Source of the DNA: Crenothrix sp043729335 | GTDB taxonomy: Bacteria > Pseudomonadota > Gammaproteobacteria > Methylococcales > Methylomonadaceae | Direction of reading: 5' to 3' | Assembly: GCF_043729335.1 (NCBI RefSeq) | Contig: NZ_JAYTLQ010000010.1 | Location: forward strand, 75,851-139,850 | DNA: 64,000 nucleotides | Part shown: piece after piece, positions 54,151 to 63,980 of the stretch | Position numbering within the stretch: position 1 is the stretch's first letter | Layout of the letters: each line of letters begins with the position of its first letter | Notes under the pieces: model-generated | The model's input: the letters and a program-made list of their open reading frames with translations, nothing else | What the model was told of the DNA's origin: nothing | Databases searched by the model: none | Position numbers and translations under genes: made by a program

Positions 54151-55223
54151 TTGTTGGCGCATATGCGGTGCTTAAGCTAGATGCAGTTCGTCATAATCTT
54201 GCTAAAGTCCGCATCTGTGCGCCTGCTGCTAAAATCATGGCGGTTATTAAAGCTAACGCTTATGGACATGGTTTATTGCGTATCGCCAAGACGTTAACAG
54301 ATGTGGATGCGTTTGCTGTGGCCAGAGTCAATGAAGGGATTTGTTTGCGGGAGGCAGGCTGCACACACCCGATTACCGTGCTGGAAGGTTTTACTTTGCC
54401 CAATGAACTTGATGCAATATTGCACTATCAATTGGATACGGTAGTGCATTGTGTTGAACAATTGGTTGTTTTACAAAATAGACCTGAACAGGCTCAGTTA
54501 TCGGTATGGTTAAAAATGGATACCGGCATGAATCGCTTGGGTTTTAAGGCAAGCACTTTTCCTGATGTGTATTCGGCGTTACAGCAGTGTGCACTTGTAA
54601 AGCAGCCCGTTGGCCTCATGACGCATCTTGCCAATGCCGATGATACTCATGATGACTTTACCGCAAGACAAATAGGTTTATTTAATGAAATTACCCGTGG
54701 ATATGCCGCGCCCCGTAGCATTGCCAATTCAGCGGGATTGATGGCTTGGCCAGAAGCCTTGGCGGATTGGGTAAGGCCAGGGGTGATGTTATATGGTATT
54801 TCTCCCTTTTCTGATCGGGCAGGGCAATCCTTGGGATTGCAGCCGGTAATGAGTTTACATAGCCATTTGATCGCAGTAAAACCCATCGAAAAAGGTGAGA
54901 CGCTAGGCTATGGCGGCAGCTGGCGCTGCGAAGAAGATACCCTTGTTGGTGTTGTCGCTATTGGCTATGGCGACGGTTATCCGCGCTATGCCAAGTCTGG
55001 TACGCCGGTATTGGTTAATGGCCAGCGTGCGCCATTGATTGGCCGGGTATCTATGGATATGATTACCGTTGATTTAGCCGGTCAGCCCCATGCTAAGCCT
55101 GGCGATCCAGTCCTGTTATGGGGAAATGAATTGCCTGTTGAAGAAATTGCCGATTGCGCCAATACCATACCCTATACCTTGGTATGCGGCATTACGCAAC
55201 GGGTGCAATTTATTGATGCGTAG
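54147..55223 (+). CDS. alr: Alanine racemase
   Basis: 358 residues. The PLP lysine is Lys35 in MAVIKANAYGHG. Other family marks are MDTGMNRLGF, YGDGYPR and SMDMITVD. It interconverts L- and D-alanine for cell-wall synthesis. Start ATG in the dnaB stop overlap. Its last 14 bases overlap the 3' end of the convergent pgaD. Confidence 0.94.
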   Translation: MIVGAYAVLKLDAVRHNLAKVRICAPAAKIMAVIKANAYGHGLLRIAKTLTDVDAFAVARVNEGICLREAGCTHPITVLEGFTLPNELDAILHYQLDTVVHCVEQLVVLQNRPEQAQLSVWLKMDTGMNRLGFKASTFPDVYSALQQCALVKQPVGLMTHLANADDTHDDFTARQIGLFNEITRGYAAPRSIANSAGLMAWPEALADWVRPGVMLYGISPFSDRAGQSLGLQPVMSLHSHLIAVKPIEKGETLGYGGSWRCEEDTLVGVVAIGYGDGYPRYAKSGTPVLVNGQRAPLIGRVSMDMITVDLAGQPHAKPGDPVLLWGNELPVEEIADCANTIPYTLVCGITQRVQFIDA

Positions 55224-55707
55224 GTATTTTCTTTAAACTGTCGGTAAATCTTTTGTTATCCATCAGATTAATTGATGTGTGGCTGGTAATATTGCCGTCT
55301 TCATCAAAACTGACGCTGACATACTTTGATGCTTGATGTTCTATCAGCTTTGATATATCAACCTTATAATGTTCGGCCAGCTGTTTAGTTGAAACGTGGA
55401 AGGCTTGCGATCTTCTTTCGATATCTCTAAAACGGTAATAGTTATAGGCTACCCAGATAGCAAACGAAAGACCAAACAGAGTAAGCGCCTGCGCGAAAAA
55501 ATATAATTCTTCGATAAACTTAGCATTATGCTTTAATTCAATAATTTGAAAATGTATTAAGTCAAAGCCTAAATACCAACCTAAAAAAGTGGATAGCGGT
55601 ATCCATAAGTAAAACCACAATAGCCAGAAAATAAACGAGAAGAAACCCGAAGCAGAGCGTTGTTTTAGGTTTAATACCGACGGCGTATTAATTATTAATT
55701 CTTTCAA
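55210..55707 (-). CDS. pgaD: PNAG synthase accessory protein PgaD
   Basis: 165 residues with two transmembrane helices (near 20-45 and 65-90) and a cytoplasmic C-terminal tail, the PgaD layout. In E. coli PgaD and PgaC together form the cyclic-di-GMP-controlled synthase. It overlaps pgaC by four bases. The tail is longer than in some homologues. The 3' end overlaps alr by 14 bases. Confidence 0.8.
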   Translation of the reverse strand: MKELIINTPSVLNLKQRSASGFFSFIFWLLWFYLWIPLSTFLGWYLGFDLIHFQIIELKHNAKFIEELYFFAQALTLFGLSFAIWVAYNYYRFRDIERRSQAFHVSTKQLAEHYKVDISKLIEHQASKYVSVSFDEDGNITSHTSINLMDNKRFTDSLKKIPTHQ

Positions 55708-57104
55708 TGGACCCCCCTATCTGGACTAGTCCAAATAGCACGTTTTGCTTTGCCTTTAGTAAAAAATGTTTTACGTATGGCGAGATATAAACCGGTAACC
55801 GCAACCCCTACGTTAACTGCCCAATAGACTAACGGATACCAAATAATCCAATAATATTCTTTGCCCATACCTTTTTCATAACGGGAATCAATGATCAAGC
55901 TTACCGCAAACTGAAGTAAGCACGTTATACCTAACAACATACCGCCCCATGTTGGGTACATGCCCGGAACCAAAACACCTTGGGGTAAAGTAAAAAATAG
56001 ATCGATGACCCACAATATAAAAAACATCATCATGACATAAGCCCACAGTACACTGATGAGGTATTCAAGGTAAATCGGTGCCATGCGCCGGGATTTCCAG
56101 GTGGCTAATTTTTTACTGTGTTTAAGTAAAACTTCTGAGCCGCCCTGCGACCAGCGCTTACGCTGACTCCACAAGCCTTTTAAGGTTTCCGGCATTAAAA
56201 TCCAGCACAAAGCACGGGGTTCGTAACGAATATCCCAATGGTCGAGTTGAAGTTTGCAGGTAATATCAATGTCTTCGGTGATCATATCGGTACTCCAGTA
56301 ACCGACTCGATGTAATGCGGCTTTCCGAAAACCACAAACCACCCCTGATACGGTGAAAATACGACCATATATTTGCTGGCAACGTTTTATCAAACCGATA
56401 ATCGCCGAAAACTCACCGACCTGAATTTTGCCAAGTAAGGTTGAGCGTGTTCTGATACGAGGGTTACCGGTTACAGCAGCCACACGAGACCCTGATGAAA
56501 AATGCTGCATAATAAGTTTGGTCGCACCCGCATCCAGCAAGGCATCACCATCAATACAGATCAAAAATTCATTTTTTGAAAACAAGGCGGCGGTATTTAA
56601 CCCCATCGCTTTACCTTGATTTTGCTCCATGTTAATAACACGTACACGCTCGTGTTTTGTTGCCAAACTTAGCAAAACTTCCAGGGTGTTATCGGTGCTG
56701 CCGTCATTGATGGCAATAATTTCGAAATCAGGATAATCTTGCTGTAACAGGTATTCGACCGTTTCCTGGATATCGTAGCCTTCGTTGTGACAGGGTATAA
56801 TAATGGAAACCGGTGGATATTCTGTGAGCTCCAACTCCTCGACTGAGTTGTTATTTTCTTTTCTTTCCCAACGGTAATAGTAAATGAGCCCCCCCATAAT
56901 CCACAGATAGGCCATAAGCAGTGGATAATAGAAGGCGAAATCCATCAAAATTCTAAAAAAACTTTCAAGACTGGATGCGCCAGGGGCAGATATTTCATTC
57001 CATAATGCATTAAAATAACCTGCAAGTGTTTGCCATAACGCCATAACATAGCTAGACCATGTAGGTGTAAATGCGACATCAAAGACAGTTTCGTACAGGC
57101 TCAT
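55704..57104 (-). CDS. pgaC: Poly-beta-1,6-N-acetylglucosamine synthase
   Basis: 466 residues, a GT2 processive glycosyltransferase. Substrate motifs are NDGSTDNT, the DGDALLD metal motif, the EDIDIT base motif and QRKRW. About five membrane helices surround the catalytic loop. It polymerises UDP-GlcNAc at the inner membrane. In the operon pgaA-pgaB-pgaC-pgaD it follows pgaB after two bases and overlaps pgaD. Confidence 0.93.
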   Translation of the reverse strand: MSLYETVFDVAFTPTWSSYVMALWQTLAGYFNALWNEISAPGASSLESFFRILMDFAFYYPLLMAYLWIMGGLIYYYRWERKENNNSVEELELTEYPPVSIIIPCHNEGYDIQETVEYLLQQDYPDFEIIAINDGSTDNTLEVLLSLATKHERVRVINMEQNQGKAMGLNTAALFSKNEFLICIDGDALLDAGATKLIMQHFSSGSRVAAVTGNPRIRTRSTLLGKIQVGEFSAIIGLIKRCQQIYGRIFTVSGVVCGFRKAALHRVGYWSTDMITEDIDITCKLQLDHWDIRYEPRALCWILMPETLKGLWSQRKRWSQGGSEVLLKHSKKLATWKSRRMAPIYLEYLISVLWAYVMMMFFILWVIDLFFTLPQGVLVPGMYPTWGGMLLGITCLLQFAVSLIIDSRYEKGMGKEYYWIIWYPLVYWAVNVGVAVTGLYLAIRKTFFTKGKAKRAIWTSPDRGVH

Positions 57105-57106
57105 GT

Positions 57107-58984
57107 CTAATTACCGAATGGTAGAGATTGCAGTGTCATCATGGTTTTTAACATCGCCAGTGAAGGTTGATTGAGAAGGAAATTGTCAGGGTAATAGCCA
57201 AAATTAAGTGCATTTCGTCTTTGTAATAGCTCCATTTGTGTCGCAATTTCCCCATCTGGAATAGGTTGTCGCGTTTTCCAGTCTACGGCTTGTAATTCAA
57301 AAACAGTCTTTTTAAGCCCCTGGGGGTAAAGGGCTATCTTATCAATCAAGGCATTTAGCCATTCGCTTGGATTTTCCGCATTTTCCATTTGTGGCATGGC
57401 CATTACCGCAACGTAATCATAGTGTTGCAAAAAATCAGGTAATGATTGCGAAAGCCACGCACTACTGGCTGGATTTAAGGCTGCATTTGCGTACAGGTTA
57501 CGTGCCGTTTTAATTTCTGGGCGATAATGCCGTACTTTTTCGGCCAAGTCCAAGGTGAAATCAGTGAGTGCAGCCACCTTTACACCGACTTGTTCTTCAG
57601 GCTTTAAGCCTTTGGTGTGCAGCTGTGCAGCTGGGCTGGCATCTTCAAAATCGGTTAACATGGCATCATCATGAAATAATACCCCGTAGAAGTGAGCGTT
57701 TTTGCCCAAATCTTCATAAATCTCGGTAATAAATTCACGCGCTTCCGGATGAAAAGGTGACAAGCGCTGATAGCTGTTTTGGCTCCGAACTACTTTGCCA
57801 TCTTTTAATTCATGTACCCACCAGTCATCGGGCGCATCAATCGCAAATGCCAATACCGGCATCCACGCGTAGACGTTAACTTTGGAGCGGGTTTTTAATT
57901 GCCATGAGACACGGTTAAACAGATCGCTGCGCATGGGCAAATGGCGATTAGGAAAATACAGTGCATCAGCATTGCCATTGCCGTCAGGGTCGGCATAAGC
58001 CTGCAAGTAAACCGTGTTTATATGCAGTTTTTCAATACGATCCAGTAATTTGCCAAGATTGCGGTCAACTTGCAGCGGGTCGGGATCATAGATATAGTCA
58101 AGATCTACATGTGCAACGCGAATGGGATCGGGTTCATTAAAGTGCGTTAGCGTGTAGGCAAAATGATCCAGAGGCTTATTGTCTTCCATGAGATGTCGCT
58201 TGATGGCAATAAGATCGTAGGTGTTATTCATACCGTCTTGCAAACTCATGGTAACGTTAAAGCCATTATCGCGGGCAATGCCGATAGCTTCATGGCTGAA
58301 ACTGCCATAAGGCCAAATCAAAGCACGCGGTCTTTTTCTCAAACGTTTATATAAGATATCAGCACTTTTTTCTAAATCGGCATCAATGCGTGCGCTGAAT
58401 GCTCGATCGGATTCGTAGCTTTTAGTGGCAGGATTGTAAGCGCGCGTCGTTGCAGCAGGTTCGGAATTATTTTGTGGATTGCTTACGATGCCATGGTGCA
58501 AATCATCGGTATGCGATGCCATTTCGATAAGTCCGGAGTCGGACATTTCCCGCGCTTGCTCCCAGCTTATAAATTCCTCGCGTGGTTTTAATTGGTTACC
58601 ATAATGTACCATTTGGCCTTTAGGCGTTTCCATCCAGCTAGTAACCAGCCCATAAACGGCTGGAAAATTGAACATTTTCAGCGTAGGGTAAATGCGGGTG
58701 TAAAAACTGGCATAGCCGTCATCAAAAGTCAGCAATAGCGCATTTTCGGGTAAAGGTTTTATGCCATCCCGCGCATTCACTATATCTTGTATGCTGACAG
58801 GGTGAAAATTATGCGCTTTAATCCACGACAGTTGGCTAATCAGGTTGTCAACGCTGATTGTTGTAGGGTCGTCATTCCAAGTGTCTCTAACATCGTGATA
58901 GCAAAGAGAAATAAAAGTATCCTGATAAGCGCAGGCTGCAGAACTAGAGAGCAGTGACAATACGAAAGCGATTGTTTTAAACAT
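57107..58984 (-). CDS. pgaB: PNAG deacetylase/glycoside hydrolase PgaB
   Basis: 625 residues. An export signal ends in AACAYQ; Cys19 could be lipidated, but the lipobox is atypical (Ser at -3). The N-terminal NodB-type deacetylase domain has CYHDVRD and TFDDGY. The C-terminal hydrolase domain has VAHVDLDYIYDP. It partly deacetylates the polymer and trims it before export. Second gene of the pga operon, one base from pgaA. Confidence 0.92.
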   Translation of the reverse strand: MFKTIAFVLSLLSSSAACAYQDTFISLCYHDVRDTWNDDPTTISVDNLISQLSWIKAHNFHPVSIQDIVNARDGIKPLPENALLLTFDDGYASFYTRIYPTLKMFNFPAVYGLVTSWMETPKGQMVHYGNQLKPREEFISWEQAREMSDSGLIEMASHTDDLHHGIVSNPQNNSEPAATTRAYNPATKSYESDRAFSARIDADLEKSADILYKRLRKRPRALIWPYGSFSHEAIGIARDNGFNVTMSLQDGMNNTYDLIAIKRHLMEDNKPLDHFAYTLTHFNEPDPIRVAHVDLDYIYDPDPLQVDRNLGKLLDRIEKLHINTVYLQAYADPDGNGNADALYFPNRHLPMRSDLFNRVSWQLKTRSKVNVYAWMPVLAFAIDAPDDWWVHELKDGKVVRSQNSYQRLSPFHPEAREFITEIYEDLGKNAHFYGVLFHDDAMLTDFEDASPAAQLHTKGLKPEEQVGVKVAALTDFTLDLAEKVRHYRPEIKTARNLYANAALNPASSAWLSQSLPDFLQHYDYVAVMAMPQMENAENPSEWLNALIDKIALYPQGLKKTVFELQAVDWKTRQPIPDGEIATQMELLQRRNALNFGYYPDNFLLNQPSLAMLKTMMTLQSLPFGN

Positions 58985-58985
58985 G

Positions 58986-61550
58986 TCAGAATCTTATATC
59001 GGTGTTCAGGTAAAAAATCCAATTTCGGGTAGGAATGCCATCGTAAGCGGTCCACGCATGACTTGCCCCGTAGGTGAGTTCAAAGCGATCTCGGGTTTTC
59101 CAGCGATGTTCGTACTGTATATTGCCAGTCACATTCGATCCAAAGTCCTCCTGCCAATAGTTGCCGACCGACAGCGCTAGTCTCTGGTAGAAAGTGGTAT
59201 CGTAATAACGGTAGGTGAGATAGTCATTGTCCAGAGTGAGCGAAACGGTTGTATCACTTTTTGGGTTAAAGTAAGGATAAGTATTAGTGATAGTATTGTG
59301 ATTGGTATTGGCTGAGTAGCCGCCAGAAAGGAAAGTTCCGAACTTGTAGCGTGGGCCGCTGTACCATCTCTCAAAATAAGTGCCACTCACTGCAAAACGG
59401 TCGTTATCACCATAATGGACAGTCGGTGTGATTTTATCATCGCCTTCAGAATAGGCGCTGTGAAAGGCGGCTAAGTCAAATTGTCGGGACTCATGAACTC
59501 TATAGGTTAATTGCAGTTTTTCAGTGGAGGCTCTAATACCATTAGCCAAGGCGCGTAATGAAATATTGTTATCGAGGCTATCAAACCCTGCAAACAACTG
59601 CCAATGATCATTAAATTCATAATTCACTCCTAAATTTATTCCTACACCTGTTTTGGTGTAGATATCATAATGTAATTCGGAGGTTGCTAATATATTTCTG
59701 GCCGAATATTCCACACCTAAGCCATAGGTTTGGATATAGCCACGTAAATCTTGGGGGTTAGGTTCAGCTACCGTTATTTGTCTTGGAAAGAGAGCCGTGC
59801 CCCAACCTTGATGAGCGAAAATTCGATAATTATAATCCAGAGGCGGAGTGTACAAATAATTGTCCAAACGAATGTCTTCACTACCTTTAGGATTATTATT
59901 AGCGTTTGTTAGGTCGCTGGTACTCAGTCCGCCGCTATTAAACGATTTAAATTCCCAGTCGTTGTGTATGTTCCACAAACGCACCTGTTTTTGAACGCCT
60001 TTATCTTCAGGATAATCGTGTGCAAGCTTCACAACTTCTTTTTCTGTTTTTCGATATTCCTTTAAGTCGCGCATGACTTCTGCATGACCCACTTTAAGAC
60101 CCAAATGTTTGGGTGCCATATTTTGGGCCATATCAAAATGCTTTTCAGCTTTACGCGGCCAACCGCGGAAATAGTAAGTGCGTGCTAAATCGTGGCGTAT
60201 GTCGGGGTTGAAAGAACCTCGGCTGTATAAATCTTCAATTTTGTCAGAAGCCTCATCCAGCTTATCCGCATACGCGCTCATATCGGCAGCTGTTAATTCA
60301 GTACTGGTTTTTTTAGGATTGCCCCGTGTATATGCGGGGCCATCGGGAGGCACAAAACGCAATTTTTCAGGTTGTTCTTTAGCCAGTTGTTTGGCAAGTT
60401 TATCTGCGTCATCAAATTGTTCTGCTTCCAGGTATGCGTAAACTAGAGATGATCTGGCATTAAAGTCTTTAGGGGACTCTTTAATAATGGACAGATACAG
60501 ATCGCGGGCTTTTTCAGGTTGTTCTAAATATAAATAAGCATCGGCGGCGGCTGATCGTGCGTAGGCGGGGACAATGACTTTATGTTGTTGCAGAGCGTCA
60601 TATTCGTTAATAACATCCTGCATCCTAATTCTATGGCGTAGGGCGACCATGCGGTCAATATGTGCTCTTTGATTCCACACTTCAGGCTCTTTAAGCTGGA
60701 GTGTTTTAATAGAGGCAATATTATCATCAACCGCTTTAATAGCGTCATCCGTTTCATCAAAACGGTGTTCGTCTTCTAGTGGGGATATTTCGCCCCATCT
60801 GATTTTGGTAGCCGCAACATCCCAGTTAAAGTGAGCCCACTCTTCATCAGAAAACAATTCCCTGTTAGCCTGAGCTTTTTCGTAAGCTATAGGAATGGCG
60901 CCCGCAGCGATTAAGTCAAAAACAATCCCTCGTGTGGCTTCTGTATTGCTAGGCTGAAGGGTAAGGATTTTTTCATAATATTTAATGGCCGTCAAAAATT
61001 GCATTTTGACTTCGTAGCCATAGGCCAATGCTAGTAATACATCAATATTTTGGGGGTATGATCGTTCCAGCCTCTTTAATAAGTTGATGGCGGGGTCGGT
61101 TTTTTTTTGGTCGATTTGGACAAGCGCCAAGCCGAGCTGTGATTCGATGCGACCAGGCTCTGCTGCTACAGCACGTCGGTACAAGTATTCTGCCCGTTGA
61201 AAGTTTTTAAGATTGCGTGCGGATTTGGCGACGGCTTCAAGTACATAAACCGGAGCATAGTCGATGTTTATGTTCGCTTCTTGCTTGAGCACATCTGCGT
61301 CGCGTCCTGCCCAGGAAAGTATTTGGATGTAATCGTACTGATACTGGGTGGTTTCAGGATTGTTCTTTATCAACTGTTCAAGTTTTTTTAGTGCTTGTGC
61401 TGTGTCGCCTGAGCGTGCCTTTTGCAAAGCCTGTTGGTATTGTTCGTCGGACGTGGTGTCACTAAACGCTAGAGGTATATGTAAACATATACTCATGAGA
61501 AGTATTTTGAATTTGACGGATTTTGACGCGGACAACCTTAGTCTATTCAT
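58986..61550 (-). CDS. pgaA: PNAG outer-membrane export porin PgaA
   Basis: 854 residues. Signal segment (KFKILLMSICLHIPLAFS), then a long TPR superhelix (about 35-500, repeats such as AEYLYRRAVAAEPG) and a C-terminal beta-barrel ending NTDIRF. It guides and exports PNAG across the outer membrane. First gene of the operon. A 660-bp AT-rich region upstream separates it from the divergent HlyD-like gene. Confidence 0.9.
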   Translation of the reverse strand: MNRLRLSASKSVKFKILLMSICLHIPLAFSDTTSDEQYQQALQKARSGDTAQALKKLEQLIKNNPETTQYQYDYIQILSWAGRDADVLKQEANINIDYAPVYVLEAVAKSARNLKNFQRAEYLYRRAVAAEPGRIESQLGLALVQIDQKKTDPAINLLKRLERSYPQNIDVLLALAYGYEVKMQFLTAIKYYEKILTLQPSNTEATRGIVFDLIAAGAIPIAYEKAQANRELFSDEEWAHFNWDVAATKIRWGEISPLEDEHRFDETDDAIKAVDDNIASIKTLQLKEPEVWNQRAHIDRMVALRHRIRMQDVINEYDALQQHKVIVPAYARSAAADAYLYLEQPEKARDLYLSIIKESPKDFNARSSLVYAYLEAEQFDDADKLAKQLAKEQPEKLRFVPPDGPAYTRGNPKKTSTELTAADMSAYADKLDEASDKIEDLYSRGSFNPDIRHDLARTYYFRGWPRKAEKHFDMAQNMAPKHLGLKVGHAEVMRDLKEYRKTEKEVVKLAHDYPEDKGVQKQVRLWNIHNDWEFKSFNSGGLSTSDLTNANNNPKGSEDIRLDNYLYTPPLDYNYRIFAHQGWGTALFPRQITVAEPNPQDLRGYIQTYGLGVEYSARNILATSELHYDIYTKTGVGINLGVNYEFNDHWQLFAGFDSLDNNISLRALANGIRASTEKLQLTYRVHESRQFDLAAFHSAYSEGDDKITPTVHYGDNDRFAVSGTYFERWYSGPRYKFGTFLSGGYSANTNHNTITNTYPYFNPKSDTTVSLTLDNDYLTYRYYDTTFYQRLALSVGNYWQEDFGSNVTGNIQYEHRWKTRDRFELTYGASHAWTAYDGIPTRNWIFYLNTDIRF

Positions 61551-62224
61551 AAAAAAATTATAAAAAATGCCCTTGTTATTTTGTGAATTTGGTCTAGCGA
61601 CTCATGGCTTATGTTATGGCAAATCGCTTCAGCAATCAAACAAATATCATAAAAAAAGTAGTGATTAATCTATTTAAATCCTAGTGTTACTAGAGCATTT
61701 GCATGTTTTTACAGGGCAGTTGTTTTTAAGCTATTGAAATTATTGTTATTTGTTTTATTTTTTGTAAAATGGTACGGGTTCTGAAAAACGACAAATTGTT
61801 GCTTTTAACAGTTGTGCTGTGGGGTTTTTGTCGCAATATGTGGTTTTTTGATTAAGAGGGAATATCGAAATTATTCTAGTAAATACAATTTTTAATACAA
61901 CTTCATGAAAATTATTTTCAACTCAGCTTTGATGTTAACAAACAGTCGTGATAGATTGTTGTAAAGTATTTTATGTTATTAAGCGGGTCAATCTCTAGTT
62001 TTAGGGTTTTTGGACTTACAGCGTTTTCTTATCAGTTGAATAGCATTAATTAGTAGTGGAATACAAACCTAGGTTCGTATTCCCTCGAATATAACTAATC
62101 GATATTGAAAACGCTGTAGGTTGTTCGGCAAGGGATTTTTTAAATAAGTTGTTGAGACTACGGTGCGCAACATTTTTAATTTTTCTATCCGCCATTGTTT
62201 TGCTAAAGGATGTTTAAGGTGAAA
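61551..62224. other. Long AT-rich intergenic region between pgaA and the HlyD-like gene
   Basis: 674 bases without a convincing gene. It should hold promoters for both directions. The right part contains concentric inverted repeats (62027-62118). Confidence 0.6.
62027..62118. repeat. Concentric palindromes upstream of the HlyD-like gene
   Basis: Outer arms TACAGCGTTTTC (62027-62038) and GAAAACGCTGTA (62107-62118) are perfect. The inner near-palindrome at 62058-62083 (GGAATAC-A-AACC-TA-GGTT-C-GTATTCC) has almost the same centre. This could be a cruciform, an operator or a structured RNA leader. Confidence 0.65.
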
Positions 62225-63280
62225 ATGAAATTCAATAAACATGAGCAAGCGGTTATTAATGAACTCGGCCGTGATCAGTTGGAGGAGCAAGTTAATTCTG
62301 GAGGAAAAATAAAGTTAATGCCGTGGCATTGGTATTTGCTGTTGTTGATTATTTTTAGTCCGTTAGTTTTTTTTCTGATTAAATTTGGCGCCCATGTCCT
62401 AGCGGTGCGTGTGTCAGGCCAAATTGCTTTGCCTCAAGTTGAAATTAGAGCCAGCAAAGAGGGTTATGTAGATAAGATATCGGTTAAAACGGGGCAGCGT
62501 GTTAAAGCCGGTGAATTTTTATGTCAGCTTGAGCAGCCAGAATTGAAAAAAAAAGAAAGTCTGCTTAATTCTGAGTTGGATTACTTGCAGAATAATTCTG
62601 CGAACAAGGATATGAAAAATGCCTTTTCTGCGACACGGAGTAATCTGGACTTTGCCAGTAGACAAAAAACATATTTAAAAGAGAGGTTGGATCAAGTAAT
62701 TGAGTTATTCAATCGGGGTGCGGCAGATCATGCAGAAGTTAAGTTAGCTACTTTTCAATATGATCAGGCCTCAGCGCATTTTATCGATTTGAATGCTGCA
62801 ATGTTAAGAGCTAAAGATACTGGGTTGATGATGCGGTCGGCTATTCAAGGCCAGGAAAGCTTGCGCATTAAGGAGTTAGCCCTGGAAAGAAAAAAACTTG
62901 AGCTACAGACCAGGGCATTGTCAGTTTTTTCTCCTGTATCGGGTAGTGTGTCTGAGATTTTTGTTGTGGAAGGCAGCTATGTTTCTAGGGGTGATCTTGT
63001 TTTCACAATGACAAAAAATGAAAAAACATATGTTATGGTGTATTTGCCATCCGACTATATTAAATATACAAAAGTAGGGCAGTTGGCAAAAATTGTATTT
63101 GCTGATGGTGAAAGAGTGTCTGCAAAGGTAATGAGATCCTTTAAAGTGGCCAAATCAGAGGTGCTTAATAAAGTGGCTTTGCCCGATACTAAAAATAATT
63201 ACATTTTGGTTCACCTGGAATTTACAGCAGCCATAAAACAAAAAACAATGGATGGCTTGCCGATTGATGTATTATTTTAA
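62225..63280 (+). CDS. HlyD-family membrane-fusion adaptor
   Basis: 351 residues from ATG 62225, chosen for the AAGGTG ribosome site; an upstream ATG at 62210 is possible. One N-terminal helix (WYLLLLIIFSPLVFFLI), then a biotinyl-lipoyl-like half (ASKEGYVDKISVKTGQRVKAGE), a coiled coil (about 95-205) and the second half with SPVSGSVSEIFVVEGSYV. This is the periplasmic adaptor of a type I or EmrA-like exporter, but no transporter or TolC gene is adjacent. Divergent from pgaA, so a link with PNAG or a polysaccharide is possible but unproven. Confidence 0.8.
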   Translation: MKFNKHEQAVINELGRDQLEEQVNSGGKIKLMPWHWYLLLLIIFSPLVFFLIKFGAHVLAVRVSGQIALPQVEIRASKEGYVDKISVKTGQRVKAGEFLCQLEQPELKKKESLLNSELDYLQNNSANKDMKNAFSATRSNLDFASRQKTYLKERLDQVIELFNRGAADHAEVKLATFQYDQASAHFIDLNAAMLRAKDTGLMMRSAIQGQESLRIKELALERKKLELQTRALSVFSPVSGSVSEIFVVEGSYVSRGDLVFTMTKNEKTYVMVYLPSDYIKYTKVGQLAKIVFADGERVSAKVMRSFKVAKSEVLNKVALPDTKNNYILVHLEFTAAIKQKTMDGLPIDVLF

Positions 63281-63636
63281 AGGGATGTTGGCGTTTTTTT
63301 AGCCATCATCACCAAAGTTAATTGCTCGATATGAGTTTAGAGTACAATCAATGATTAAGAGTCAAGTTGTGCAGAACTTACGGCTGAAGGACTTAATAGG
63401 GTAATCCTGGTTAAGTTGACGTTGGTGGGTATTACTAGTTTGGGCATGGATTTTTATTAGAAACACGCGCCTGTTGGTAAAGGCTGTAGTTTCTATGGCT
63501 CATGATTTTGAAGATTAAGTACGGGTGTAGTATTTTTTCTAATATAAAGTTTGCACTGGTCGTTGTATTTTATAAAAAAATTTTTTACTATGCTGGGTAA
63601 TAGGGCAAATATATTAATTTTATAAGGTGGTGGGTA
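63281..63636. other. 356-bp intergenic region
   Basis: No gene recognised. An imperfect stem (GATGTTGGC / GCCATCATC around a T-rich loop) follows the HlyD-like stop and may be a weak terminator. Confidence 0.4.
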
Positions 63637-63867
63637 ATGAATATAGTTGAAGGAAGATCTAATTTACGCAGATTATCAGTGCCTCGACGTACTGCACAAA
63701 GAGATGAAGGAGGAGATCGACGTCAGTGTGATCGTAGGCAGGAAGCTGAAGGTGTGGATAAAGTTGAAGAAAATGATCAGGATACTCAAAAAAAATATGT
63801 ACGCGTTAGTGTTACGCCTGGAGAAAGGACTTTACTGCAAGATATGTATTTGATTGAGGACGAATAA
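63637..63867 (+). CDS. Small Arg-rich hypothetical protein
   Basis: 76 residues with a good AAGGTGGTGG ribosome site. The N-terminal half has repeated arginine pairs (LRRLSVPRRTAQRDEGG, then DRRQCDRRQE), similar in style to the tail of the glycosyltransferase at 10221. The second half is acidic (EENDQD) and ends with VTPGERTLLQDMYLIEDE. No family is recognised. It lies just before a putative rRNA promoter. It may be a regulator or a nucleic-acid-binding protein, but that is a guess. Confidence 0.5.
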   Translation: MNIVEGRSNLRRLSVPRRTAQRDEGGDRRQCDRRQEAEGVDKVEENDQDTQKKYVRVSVTPGERTLLQDMYLIEDE

Positions 63868-63910
63868 AATGCATTTAGATTAGGATTCTAAAAAATAGTT
63901 CAAATAAAAA

Positions 63911-63938
63911 TTGACAAGATCAAGAAACTGCATATAAT
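63911..63938 (+). promoter_or_regulatory. Consensus sigma-70 promoter, probably of an rRNA operon
   Basis: TTGACA at 63911-63916 and TATAAT at 63933-63938, 16-bp spacing, preceded by an A-rich UP-like stretch. A boxA follows. Confidence 0.75.
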
Positions 63939-63967
63939 AGGCGGACTGAGTTGATCGAAAGATTAGC

Positions 63968-63980
63968 CGCTCTTTAAAAA
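63968..63980 (+). promoter_or_regulatory. rRNA leader boxA antitermination site
   Basis: CGCTCTTTAAAAA, close to the rrn boxA core GCTCTTTAACAA, followed by an A-rich leader. The 16S rRNA gene would start to the right of the window. Confidence 0.65.
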
